From: VRUE01 sp963702705
Lineage (GTDB): Bacteria > Actinomycetota > Thermoleophilia > Solirubrobacterales > 70-9
Direction of reading: 5' to 3'
Length of the DNA: 64,000 nucleotides
NCBI GenBank assembly: GCA_963702705.1
Contig: CAVPDR010000002.1
Span: 992,001 to 1,056,000 of the forward strand
Below, in pieces: positions 54,902 to 61,827 of this stretch. Under the pieces are notes generated by a model that worked only from the letters and a program-made list of their open reading frames with translations, searched no databases and had not been told where the DNA came from. Position numbers and translations under genes: made by a program. The number at the start of each line of letters is the position of its first letter. Positions within the stretch are counted from its first letter, which is position 1.

Positions 54902-54925
54902 GTTTCATGTTTCGATACGTGAAAC
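54902..54925 (-). promoter_or_regulatory. Inverted repeat upstream of the winged-helix gene
   Basis: GTTTCATG-TTTCGATA-CGTGAAAC has seven of eight arm positions matched. It ends 4 bp before the winged-helix start and is a candidate autoregulatory operator. Confidence 0.55.
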
Positions 54926-54941
54926 AAAGACAAGTCAAGCC

Positions 54942-55094
54942 TTACTCGGCGAGCCGACGCAGCGTCTCGGCATGTTCCTTCATGGCTCTGCGAATCTGCC
55001 GTCGCAATTCCTCTGGCGTGCCCGGCAACCCGGACTTCAACTCGCCCTTGGCCGTGTCTCTTTTTTGCTTTGGAGTGCGGGGGTCCATAGGCAT
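54942..55094 (-). CDS. Small basic protein (50 residues)
   Basis: The minus strand from ATG 55094 reads 50 residues, basic and helical (MDPRTPKQKRDTAKGELKSG, then LPGTPEELRRQIRRAMKEHAETLRRLAE), stopping at TAA 54942. It lies just upstream of the winged-helix gene in the same direction, with the inverted repeat between them. No family is recognised; the regular amphipathic helix supports coding. Confidence 0.5.
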   Translation of the reverse strand: MPMDPRTPKQKRDTAKGELKSGLPGTPEELRRQIRRAMKEHAETLRRLAE

Positions 55095-55175
55095 GCAAGG
55101 CTAGCTGGAGGGGCAGCGTAAACATTTCGTCGGTTACGCCCTTGGCTGTCGGGACCGTCCGATAGACATCGGCAA

Positions 55176-55460
55176 ATGCCCGACGCGATTGCCGAGCTAC
55201 TTGCCACCGACGCTGCCCGCGTCAAGATCGGCGCGAGGGGAATCTCGACGGCCGAGACCGAGCAACTGCCGCGCAATCGCCACGCGATCGTTCGCAATCC
55301 CCGCAGCGGCGGTCAAGAGGGTGAGCGACTGCTGCTCATCGGCCACACCGACGGCGGTCGCGCCCTCACGCTGGTGATCGAGCGCACCGTCGACCCAACG
55401 TCGTGGCTAATCGTCACCGGCTGGACCGCCACCGAGCGCGAGCGTAGAATCATCAGTTGA
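55176..55460 (+). CDS. Probable toxin of a small type II pair (BrnT-like)
   Basis: The 94-residue protein ends RLLLIGHTDGGRALTLVIERTVDPTSWLIVTGWTATERERRI. The IGxTdGGRxLtlVie...W.IvTGw.At..Er pattern resembles BrnT/RelE-like RNase toxins, where a beta-sheet carries the catalytic residues. The next gene begins 1 bp after its stop and encodes a ribbon-helix-helix-like protein, the usual antitoxin order in this group. The function is inferred from family resemblance and context. Confidence 0.65.
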   Translation: MPDAIAELLATDAARVKIGARGISTAETEQLPRNRHAIVRNPRSGGQEGERLLLIGHTDGGRALTLVIERTVDPTSWLIVTGWTATERERRIIS

Positions 55461-55461
55461 C

Positions 55462-55689
55462 ATGGGAAAAGATCCCTGGACAGACCCCGATCCTCAGCCC
55501 GGCGATTTCGACGCTGAGATTGACCGCGCCCACTCCGATCAGATCGAGATACATGAGGGCAATCCCGACGCGAAGCTCTCGATCATCGTGAGTGTTGAGG
55601 GCGACGACGCCAAGCGTCTAGAGCGAATCGCCACTGAGCGCGGCCAACAGCCCGGCGAGGTCGTCTCACAGCTGCTCCGCAGCGCCTGA
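55462..55689 (+). CDS. Probable antitoxin (ribbon-helix-helix-like)
   Basis: The 75-residue protein has an acidic N-terminal half (GKDPWTDPDPQPGDFDAEID), probably the toxin-binding part. The C-terminal KLSIIVSVEGDDAKRLERIATERGQQPGEVVSQLLRSA has the strand-helix-helix layout of CopG/RHH DNA-binding domains. It starts 1 bp after the upstream stop, so both are probably one transcript. Confidence 0.65.
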   Translation: MGKDPWTDPDPQPGDFDAEIDRAHSDQIEIHEGNPDAKLSIIVSVEGDDAKRLERIATERGQQPGEVVSQLLRSA

Positions 55690-55765
55690 GCAATTCCTCA
55701 AGCCTTCATTGCAACGGAGGCAAGGGATCGGCCTGGCTTCATCGGGCGGCGCTAACATGGCCGTA

Positions 55766-55851
55766 CGGAGGGCGTGGGATTCGAACCCACAATGCCTGCG
55801 AGCATCCCCGGTTGAAAGTCGGGGTGAGTTCACCATTTACTCAGGCCCTCC
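55766..55851 (-). tRNA. Class II (long variable arm) tRNA with anticodon loop CTTTCAA (UUC)
   Basis: On the minus strand 86 nt fold as a tRNA. The 7-bp acceptor is GGAGGGC/GCCCTCC with G73. The D arm is GAGT-AAATGGTGA-ACTC with GG in the loop. The T arm is GTGGG-TTCGAAT-CCCAC, and the long variable arm is ATGC-TCGCAG-GCAT. The anticodon arm is odd: CCCCG/CGGGG pairs strictly, then an A-C mismatch next to the 7-nt loop CTTTCAA, which would read UUC (Glu codons). The long arm and G73 are serine-tRNA features. No CCA is encoded. It may be an island-borne odd tRNA or a decayed one. Confidence 0.75.
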
Positions 55852-55966
55852 AGGTGGTGTCGGGCGCGAAGGGCTCCAACTCTCCGCATAACCCGGCACC
55901 GCTCGGCTGCTTCAAGTCATCACGCGGGAGGAGCCTCCGGGTTAGCCCCGCGCTGTACCCCACCTC

Positions 55967-56677
55967 CTACGAATCGCCGTCACCTCCGCTGCTACCGGGG
56001 GACGAAGTCTTGCCCTCCCCGAAGCCGATCACCCGCTCGATCCGATCGAGCAGACCGGAGTCCATCTGGTCTTCGGAGTCCGCCTTTTTGAGCAGCAACT
56101 CGACGTAGGCGGATTTCGCCTTATCGAGCGAGGTCGCCGAAGCAGGTGGAAGCGTCTCCGGCGCGGGAGGGGTCCCACCTTTCGGTTTGCGCCGCTTCGG
56201 GCCGGACCCGTTGGAGGACGTGCGTTTCGGCGGCTTGAAGTGCTGGCTGAGCGGCACTTCGCCGTTTTTCGCCGCCGCCAGGAAGAAGGCGATCGACTTC
56301 CCGCGGGTGCTGCCCTTGACGTTGTAGTTCTCAGCGAAGAGCTCCTCCAGCATTGACTGCGTGGCGTTCGCACCCAGCGCCACGGCCTCCGCGTAGTGCT
56401 CCTGCACGAGGGAGGCGATCCGCTCCGGCCGCGACTCCGTGTTGGCGGCTAGTGCCTTAAGGGTCTCGGTCGGCTCGGCGTTCTCGTCAATGAGGTCGAG
56501 CTCCCGCAGTGCCTTGAGCAGGTGACTCTGCGTGCTGCCGGCCATGTTGGAGAGGTAGGAGCGGTCGATCCGCATCGGCAGGCCCTCCTCCCCCATCCGG
56601 TCGAGGAGGTTGTTGAAGGACCCCCAGGAGACGTAAGGGGCGGTGAAGCCTGAGTTGTTGTTTTCGTCGTCGCTCAT
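55967..56677 (-). CDS. DUF5343 family protein
   Basis: The 236-residue protein has TAPYVSWGSFNNLLDRMGEEGLPMRIDRSYLSNMAGSTQSHLLKALRELDLIDENAEPTETLKALAA in the N-terminal half, the DUF5343 pattern. It continues LVQEHYAEAVALGANATQSMLEELFAENYNVKGSTRGKSIAFFLAAAKNGEVPLSQHF. A Lys/Pro-rich linker and a C-terminal helix (YVELLLKKADSEDQMDSGLLDRIERVIGF) follow. The domain looks like tandem winged helices. The function is unknown; the family is frequent on mobile islands. ATG 56677 is preferred over the 12-codon longer frame. Confidence 0.78.
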   Translation of the reverse strand: MSDDENNNSGFTAPYVSWGSFNNLLDRMGEEGLPMRIDRSYLSNMAGSTQSHLLKALRELDLIDENAEPTETLKALAANTESRPERIASLVQEHYAEAVALGANATQSMLEELFAENYNVKGSTRGKSIAFFLAAAKNGEVPLSQHFKPPKRTSSNGSGPKRRKPKGGTPPAPETLPPASATSLDKAKSAYVELLLKKADSEDQMDSGLLDRIERVIGFGEGKTSSPGSSGGDGDS

Positions 56678-56992
56678 AGAGGCCTTCCTGTTCCGCGCTT
56701 GTGCAGCGATCAAAGTAGCAGATACCGTCCGGTGAATTTAGAGAGACCTTGCGAACAGAGCAGCCGCGCGGTGCACACAATATCGACGCATCGTGCTGTA
56801 TTTGGCTCTGCAAGGGCGGTTCTCGTGACAGACGCGGCTCAACGCGTTGTGAGGACTGCGTCGGGACTACGTGCCCCGAGTGTCCTCTTCGGTCTCTTTG
56901 GTCTCTTCGGGCACCGTCAACGGCTCCTGAGAAGCCTTTGCGAACCGTCGTGTACTAAAAGTCGGGGGTCCGCTCCAGCGCCGGTCGTCCAC
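56678..56992. other. Spacer without recognisable gene
   Basis: 315 bp between the DUF5343 gene and the integrase remnant. Short frames exist on both strands but none has a convincing start, codon bias or family pattern. It probably contains the DUF5343 promoter and remnants. Confidence 0.4.
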
Positions 56993-57150
56993 CTAGGCGG
57001 CCTGGCTCAGTCGGCCGCCTAGCGTGTCCAGGAGCGCTAAAAATCGCTCTTGCGATAGATCGAGAGCTGGCGCCTCGTCCCCCGGGAGCAGATGCGTGTA
57101 GCGAGTCAGCGTGAAGGCAGGCGAGTGATGGCCGAGGGCACGGCTTAGCT
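56993..57150 (-). pseudogene. Tyrosine recombinase, C-terminal piece cut off by the IS110 element
   Basis: The minus strand reads LSRALGHHSPAFTLTRYTHLLPGDEAPALDLSQERFLALLDTLGGRLSQAA then TAG at 56993. It contains the last catalytic motif LGHHSPAFTLTRYTHLLP, with the active histidine and the tyrosine nucleophile. It continues exactly where the upstream piece (58693-59773) stops: ...TFASLHLSQGTNLLQ joins L-SRALGHHSP. The last codons form the hairpin CTAGGCGGCC/GGCCGCCTAG (56993-57002 / 57013-57022). Confidence 0.85.
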
Positions 57151-57346
57151 TTCCCCCACCGAGTCAAGGGAAGAGACAGGCAGGACCGGCCAGGCCGACG
57201 CTGTCGGCCGCAAATTGCGAGAAGAGCGCCGGACTCGGCAAGGCCACCGAACCGGCAGGCTGATCAGTCGCCGTCGGGCGGCAGGCTTTCGTTTGCGCCG
57301 TGAGAAAGGCGGCCGGCGCGAGCGGGCGGCAAGCTAAGGTGCGCCG
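57151..57346 (-). ncRNA. Candidate bridge/seekRNA region downstream of the IS110 transposase
   Basis: The 196-nt 3' non-coding end is GC-rich and structured (e.g. GGCCGAC-AGC-GTCGGCC at about 57193-57209). IS110/IS1111 elements encode their guide RNA in a long non-coding end; in IS1111 members it lies 3' of the gene. The RNA-sense strand contains CTTAGCT (57332-57338), seven bases that also span the target junction. That match could be chance. Confidence 0.4.
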
Positions 57347-58609
57347 TCATGCGGCATAGCCGGAAACGCCGTCACCGCTCGCGCCATGCCTCATCCGAAC
57401 ATAGCGCTCTTCGTCGAAGGGCTTCTGTGTTTGCAGCAGGGCAAAGCAAAGCCGGCAGGCGTGCCGAGCCAGTGCGACCCGGGCCTGGATCGGCGCCATG
57501 CCACGATCGCGCAGCTGCCGGTCTCTTGATCTGAAGGCCGCGCAGCTTTGCGAGAGGCCCCAGGCAATACCCATCAGCGCATCGCGGAACTCGGCCAGCC
57601 CCGCGCGTGAGATACGCCCTCGACGTCGCAGGGTCGCCGACTCATAGGTCGCCGGCGCCAGTCCCGTTGCCGAGTAGAGATGCTCGGCCGAAGGGAAGCG
57701 CTCGATCGGCAAGGCGTGGGCAGAGAAGGCAGCAGCCCGAGTCCGGGCGACTCCCGGCAGCGAGGTCAGGACACCTCCCGCGGTGGCGGCCAACAACTCG
57801 GCGATCTGCTCGTCGGTCGCTTCGATGTCGCGCTGGAGCAAGCGCCAGCGCTCCAGGTCGCCGCGCAGGCGCGCGGCCCGCAGCTCGGCGTCGGGCGGCG
57901 GCGGCAAGAGGGCTCGCCACCGCGCCGACCAGTAGCTCGCATTCGCTTTGGTGAAGCGCCCCGGGGCGCGGGAGATCAGCGAGCGAGGCGCCGGGGCACG
58001 CCCAGCGAACTCGACCGCGCAGGCCAAGACCGCCTGGCCCGAGGTGTCCTCGAGCTTGAGCGCCCGGCCGTGACCGCTCGGCGCCGAGAGCCCCGGGCAA
58101 AGGGCATTCAGCTGGTCGTGGAGGCGCTGCTGGGCGCTCTTGCGGGTCTCGACCAAAGCCCGGCGATGACGCACCGCGCCAAGCATTGCTGCGACCGTCT
58201 CGCCCTCGGGTGGTCGGCCAAGCCCCTGGCGGGCAAGGGTGATCAGTGCGGCGCAGTCGCGATCGTCGGTCTTGGTGCGCCGCGATCCCAGGCCGGCACG
58301 GGCGGCTTGGGTCTCAGAAGGCGCAAAGAGCCGAAGCGATCCGGCAAAGCGGCGTTCGAGCTCTGCCACCCAAGCGTGATGGAGGGACCCGGTTGCCTCT
58401 ACTGCGATTATCGGCCGCCCCTTGCTGCCGGCGGCGCCAACCAGGCGCTGCAGCTCGTCGACTCCAGCACGGAGAGTCGGCAGGCTCACCGGTTCTCCGA
58501 TCACCCCTCGCTCTCCCGTGGCCAGCATCACGCGGTTGGCGACCTTCCCGCAATCGATTGCGACCACCAAGGTCTTTGCAGGAAGCTCTCTGCCGACCAG
58601 GTGCCTCAT
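57347..58609 (-). CDS. IS110-family DEDD transposase/recombinase
   Basis: The 420-residue protein has the N-terminal RuvC-like DEDD domain: TLVVAIDCGKVANRVML (D), IIAVEATGSLHHAW (E), and SRRTKTDDRDCAALITLARQG (DD). The C-terminal Tnp2 domain has GGVLTSLPGVARTRAAAFSA and LYSATGLAPATYESATLRRRGRISRAG, containing the serine proposed as nucleophile in IS621-like enzymes. ATG 58609 is used because GGAGG is 6 bp upstream; the frame opens two codons earlier. It catalyses RNA-guided insertion and excision in family members studied so far. Confidence 0.93.
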   Translation of the reverse strand: MRHLVGRELPAKTLVVAIDCGKVANRVMLATGERGVIGEPVSLPTLRAGVDELQRLVGAAGSKGRPIIAVEATGSLHHAWVAELERRFAGSLRLFAPSETQAARAGLGSRRTKTDDRDCAALITLARQGLGRPPEGETVAAMLGAVRHRRALVETRKSAQQRLHDQLNALCPGLSAPSGHGRALKLEDTSGQAVLACAVEFAGRAPAPRSLISRAPGRFTKANASYWSARWRALLPPPPDAELRAARLRGDLERWRLLQRDIEATDEQIAELLAATAGGVLTSLPGVARTRAAAFSAHALPIERFPSAEHLYSATGLAPATYESATLRRRGRISRAGLAEFRDALMGIAWGLSQSCAAFRSRDRQLRDRGMAPIQARVALARHACRLCFALLQTQKPFDEERYVRMRHGASGDGVSGYAA

Positions 58610-58692
58610 GAACAACCTCCCTTTCTAGGAAAAAGAGAAACCCTCTCCTAGGCAGAGTGGGATCCTCAGACAGGCGGTTGCTCAGGAGCTAT

Positions 58693-59773
58693 CAGCTGGA
58701 GGAGGTTGGTGCCTTGGCTGAGGTGGAGCGAGGCGAAGGTGTGGCGGAACGTGTGGAAGGCCGGCCCAGGGGGCGTCGACCTCCTCTGCGAGCGGCTTGA
58801 GGACGCGGCGGCGGAGGTTGCCGGGGTTGAGCGGGCCGCCCGCTTCGCTGGGGAAGGCGAGGGCGGTCGAGTCCTGATCGGGCTGGGCGGCGAGGTGGGC
58901 GCGCAGCTTCGCCGCGAGCGGTGCCGGTAGGCGGACCTCGCGGCGGCCGTACTTGCTCTTGGGCGGCACGATCCGGTCGCGGACGATGGCGCGGCGGATG
59001 CAGACCTCGGGCTCGCTCTGATCGAGTTGGAGGTGCAGGCGCTGGAGGGCGATCGCCTCGCTGATCCGCAGGCCGGTGGCGGCCAGGAGCTCGAGGAGCG
59101 GCGCGTGGCGCTCGGGCGCCATCGCCAGGACGGCGGCGAGCTGGTCGCGGCTGAAGACCTTGACCTCTTCCTCGGGCAGCTGCTCGCGGTGGGGCATGGC
59201 GAGGCCCTGGGCCGGGTTGTGGCGGATCAGGCCCTCGCGCTTGGCGGTCGCCAGGGCGGCGCGCAGCGGGATCACGGCGTTGGCGATCGTGCGGTCGCTG
59301 AGGCGCTTGCCCTGCTCCTCCTCGTCGGCGAGCCAGTCCATGAAGCGAGCCAGCGCGTAGGTGCTCACGTCGGCCAGCTTCAGCTTGCGCGGGAAGTGGC
59401 GGTGGGCGTAGGCGCGGATCAGGCGGCGGTATTCCTCGCGGGTGCTCTCGCGGAAGCCGCGCCTTCCCTGGCCGCGGTAGCGCTCGACCCATTCATCGAC
59501 GTAGCGGAGGAAGCCGATCGTGGTGCGCTCTTGAAGCTCGCCGCGGTCGCGGTCGGTCTCGCTCTCGCGCTTGATCCGCTTCGCCTCCTCGTAGGTGCGG
59601 GCGTGGCGCTTTCGCTGCCGCCCGGCGCTGCGGAAGACGGAGACGTAGCCGATCGTCTGCCCCGCGCCGTCCACGCGCTTGAAGACGCCGGGCGTCTTGG
59701 TCTTTCTGAGCCGCCGCTTGTCGCCGCAGCCTGGATCGGCCGCAGGGGCCGACGTATCCTGGGAAACGCTCAT
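58693..59773 (-). pseudogene. Tyrosine recombinase/integrase, N-terminal and core part, frameshifted and IS-interrupted
   Basis: From ATG 59773: an N-terminal strand-rich segment (GVFKRVDGAGQTIGYVSVFRSAGRQRKRHARTYEEAKRIK, arm-binding-like), then a core-binding helical domain and the catalytic domain with LELLAATGLRISEAIALQ (first Arg). After one extra base near 58767, FHTFRHTFASLHLSQGTNLLQL (H-x-x-R) follows. The tyrosine part is beyond the IS element at 56993-57150. Joined, the protein is about 410 residues. This was presumably the integrase that placed the island at tRNA-Arg; it cannot be made as one chain now. Confidence 0.87.
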
Positions 59774-60009
59774 GAGCTAACCCCTCGTGAGCCGGGGGCG
59801 GGCCGTTCCGCCGGCGCCGCCCCATTTGCGTTGTCGGACAAAACGTTAACAGGAGAAACCGAGCGCTCCAGAGGCTCGTTCGGAGGCTTTCGCTCGCAAC
59901 TCTCGTACTGCTTCGCTCTGTTGCTCGCACTGCGGCTCGTTCTACGGCTCGCACTGCCTGGTGCAGATGGCGCGCAAAGCCGCTTGCGCCTGCGGTTGGG
60001 CGATGCCGC

Positions 60010-60030
60010 CTCGCTGACATCTATATGTCG
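60010..60030 (+). repeat. 20-bp repeat with internal dyad, copy 1
   Basis: TCGCTGACATCTATATGTCG (from 60011) contains the dyad GACAT-CTAT-ATGTC. An identical copy is at 60146-60166, 136 bp away in the same orientation. Confidence 0.8.
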
Positions 60031-60034
60031 CACT

Positions 60035-60082
60035 GGGGTTCGCAACGGGGTTCGCCTTGCGGTTCGCTACGGGGTTCGCGTG
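60035..60082 (+). repeat. Four tandem 12-bp units (GGGGTTCGCnAC type)
   Basis: Units at 60035, 60047, 60059 and 60071 share GGTTCGC in exact 12-bp phase, with 2-4 differences between units. Such iteron-like arrays are found at replication origins and protein-binding arrays; here the function is unknown. Confidence 0.75.
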
Positions 60083-60145
60083 GGGTCCCACCCCGACAGC
60101 GAGGCGCCTGAAATCACTTGCCACTTGGCGCTCCGGCGCCACGGG

Positions 60146-60166
60146 CTCGCTGACATCTATATGTCG
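60146..60166 (+). repeat. 20-bp repeat with internal dyad, copy 2
   Basis: Same sequence as 60010-60030, within the same non-coding region. Confidence 0.8.
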
Positions 60167-60440
60167 ATGCCAAGCGTTCCGAATTCGCCGCAATCGCTGG
60201 GGCTTGCGATCCGACCGCTGCGTCAGCCTCGCCGTGGCTCTGCTGATCTTCGCCTTCTGGTTGGACCGCCCGGCCGCCTGATCGGACGGCCGGCCATTCG
60301 CCAGGACCAACGAGCAGATCGGCGGCTGCGGCTTTCCGAGGGCCGAGGCAGGGACGCAGCCCAAGCATCGGGCTCCGTTTCCTCCCTGTGGCCTGCGCCT
60401 CGACCCTCGGGAAGCCGCTCGCCGCCGCTTCGGCCGGTCG

Positions 60441-60847
60441 GTCAGCCTCGCGGGGATCGAGTTGCTCGATCAGCTCCTCGCAGGTGCTCTTGGCGCGCTG
60501 ATAGCGCTGCTCTGGCGCTCTCCTCTTCCTTCTTCAGCAGGCGCGCGCAGGCCGAGCCCGCCAGCACGCTCTCGGCTTCGCCGTGCAGGCGCCCAGCAGT
60601 TCCATCAGGTCGTGGGGCGGCATCGTCAGGGCGACGGTCTCGCGGCCGTGCTCTGGCTCCCAGCCGATGTCCTGCAAGCAGGCGGAAGTCTTCGCCGAAC
60701 TCGATGCCCAGGCGCTCAGCCTTGGCGAAGTCCTTCTCCTCGATCGCGATCCAGAAGTCGCCGATGCCGCTGAGGTGGTTCGAGGACGAGCTCGTAGAGC
60801 GCGTCCCGGCGCTCCCGGTCGATCGTCGCGGTGGTTTTGCCGGGCAC
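60441..60847 (-). pseudogene. Conserved actinobacterial small protein, multiply frameshifted
   Basis: Following the protein across frames gives PGKTTATIDRERRDALYELVL, NHLSGIGDFWIAIEEKDFAKAERLGIEFGEDFRLL, QDIGWEPEHGRETVALTMPPHDLMELLG, RLHGEAESVLAGSACARLLKKEEESARAAL and QRAKSTCEELIEQLDP. This is a small acidic helical protein of a type common in actinobacteria, function unknown. At least four single-base shifts are needed. The GTG start at 60847 has AAGGGGA upstream. Either the gene is decayed or the sequence is poor here. Confidence 0.55.
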
Positions 60848-61070
60848 GGTGTCCCCTTTCGGTCAGGACGCCGAAGAGAAGCCCAGGGATGCCGTCCGGC
60901 GCCCGCCCGTGGCGGGTACCGTCTCCTCGCATCGAAGGCTCGTTCTTCGGTGCCGGGCCCCGGGGCGTTCACGCGCCGCCGGGGCCGCTATTTGGTCTTG
61001 TCGGCGGCGAACGTAGGTGGACGGGACGCCCGTCTCAAGGCCTGCCGCAGAACCTCTGCTCAGACCTCAT

Positions 61071-61091
61071 GTTGCCCCAGGCGTTGCCCCA
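61071..61091 (+). repeat. Paired GTTGCCCCA repeats at the right island end
   Basis: GTTGCCCCA at 61071-61079 and 61083-61091, same spacing and orientation as at 54322-54342, about 70 bp inside the tRNA-Arg att site. Confidence 0.45.
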
Positions 61092-61136
61092 GGGCCGTTT
61101 TCGCGCTTCTGGCGAATTCTCCCAAAACCCCGCAAA

Positions 61137-61153
61137 CCCGCTCCCCAAGCGGG
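61137..61153 (-). terminator. Terminator hairpin of tRNA-Arg
   Basis: CCCGCT-CCCCA-AGCGGG, 11 bp downstream of the tRNA 3' end; duplicated at 54156-54172. Confidence 0.6.
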
Positions 61154-61163
61154 ATTCAGCGAA

Positions 61164-61237
61164 CGCGCCAGACAGGATTCGAACCTGTGACCTTCGGTTT
61201 CGTAGACCGACGCTCTATCCAACTGAGCTACTGGCGC
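61164..61237 (-). tRNA. tRNA-Arg(ACG)
   Basis: A complete 74-nt cloverleaf on the minus strand: acceptor GCGCCAG/CTGGCGC, D arm GCTC-AGTTGGATA-GAGC, anticodon arm TCGGT-CTACGAA-ACCGA (anticodon ACG), T arm ACAGG-TTCGAAT-CCTGT, G73, no encoded CCA. Its 3' part is duplicated at 54183-54229, marking it as the integration site of the island. Confidence 0.96.
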
Positions 61238-61289
61238 GGGATGCCGGGTGAGTGGCCCGGACGGCGATTCTAGGGACTTGGGGGCTTGG

Positions 61290-61760
61290 TTAGGCGGCTT
61301 CGGGCTCGGTGGGCTTGTTCAGCCGCACGTGCCACTGGACCGTGGCGGTCGCTACGCGTTGGCCGTAGGCGTCGTTCAGCTCGATCTCGCAGGGGAAGAC
61401 GACCTTGCCCTCGGCGTCGAGGGTGGCCAGGGCCGCGGCGGTATCGACGCCCAGCTTGGCGCTTGCCTCGATCGGGCCATTGGCGATCTTTTCGTAGGAG
61501 ATCTCAGCGCTGCGGGCCAGCGGCGTGACCTCGCCCATGCGCTCGGCGAAGGCGCCGACGAAGGCGGCGCCCGATGCGGCCTCGGCCGACGGTGAAGAGG
61601 GCGCCGGCGTGCTGGGAGCCGACGTGGTTGGTCAGCTCAGCGCGCTCGGGCAGCCGACCATGGCCTCGCCCGCGGCGACGCTCGTGACCTCCAAGCCGAG
61701 GAAGCCCGCGAAGGGCACCGCCTGGTTCATGCCCTGCGCAATCGCGTCGAAATGGTCCAT
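61290..61760 (-). CDS. PaaI/DUF4442-type hotdog thioesterase, two frameshifts
   Basis: Following frames from ATG 61760: MDHFDAIAQGMNQAVPFAGF, LGLEVTSVAAGEAMV, then (one base missing) LPERAELTNHVGSQHAGALFTV. After one extra base it reads AEAASGAAFVGAFAERMGEVTPLARSAEISYEKIANGPIEASAKLGVD and WHVRLNKP. NHVGSQHAGALFTVAEAASG is the hotdog active-site helix. The two indels cancel, giving 156 residues. Family members cleave acyl-CoA thioesters. It neighbours an enoyl-CoA hydratase gene. Confidence 0.75.
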
Positions 61761-61827
61761 CGGCGAACCCTATCCCGTTCCGGTCCGCTCAATCCCGATA
61801 CACGGGGATGAGGTGCACCGGAAAGGC

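Larger units (their letters stand above)
57151..58693 (-). mobile_element. IS110-family insertion sequence inside the island integrase
   Basis: About 1543 bp between two AGCT flanks (57147-57150 and 58694-58697). Joining the outer sequences restores the integrase frame CTC CTC CAG CTA AGC CGT. The single long gene is a DEDD transposase of the IS110 family. Non-coding ends are 84 bp on the 5' side and 196 bp on the 3' side. No terminal inverted repeats are obvious, as expected for IS110-type elements. Both flanks contain CT, compatible with the core dinucleotide used by IS110 recombinases. Confidence 0.88.
59774..60440. other. Repeat-rich non-coding region of the island
   Basis: No gene recognised in 667 bp. 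It contains 12-bp periodic GCTCG-type repeats (about 59914-59961), four 12-bp units at 60035-60082, and two copies of a 20-bp dyad element. The composition is like an origin or recombinase-binding region of an integrative plasmid, but this is inference. Confidence 0.45.

Noticed and set aside
55766..55851. Selenocysteine tRNA
   Set aside because: Acceptor plus T stem is 12 bp with a standard 7+5 split, the loop does not place UCA correctly, and no selA/selB genes are present.
57349..58651. Plus-strand frames across the IS110 element as a second transposase gene
   Set aside because: Low-complexity shadow translations; the minus-strand DEDD transposase accounts for the region.
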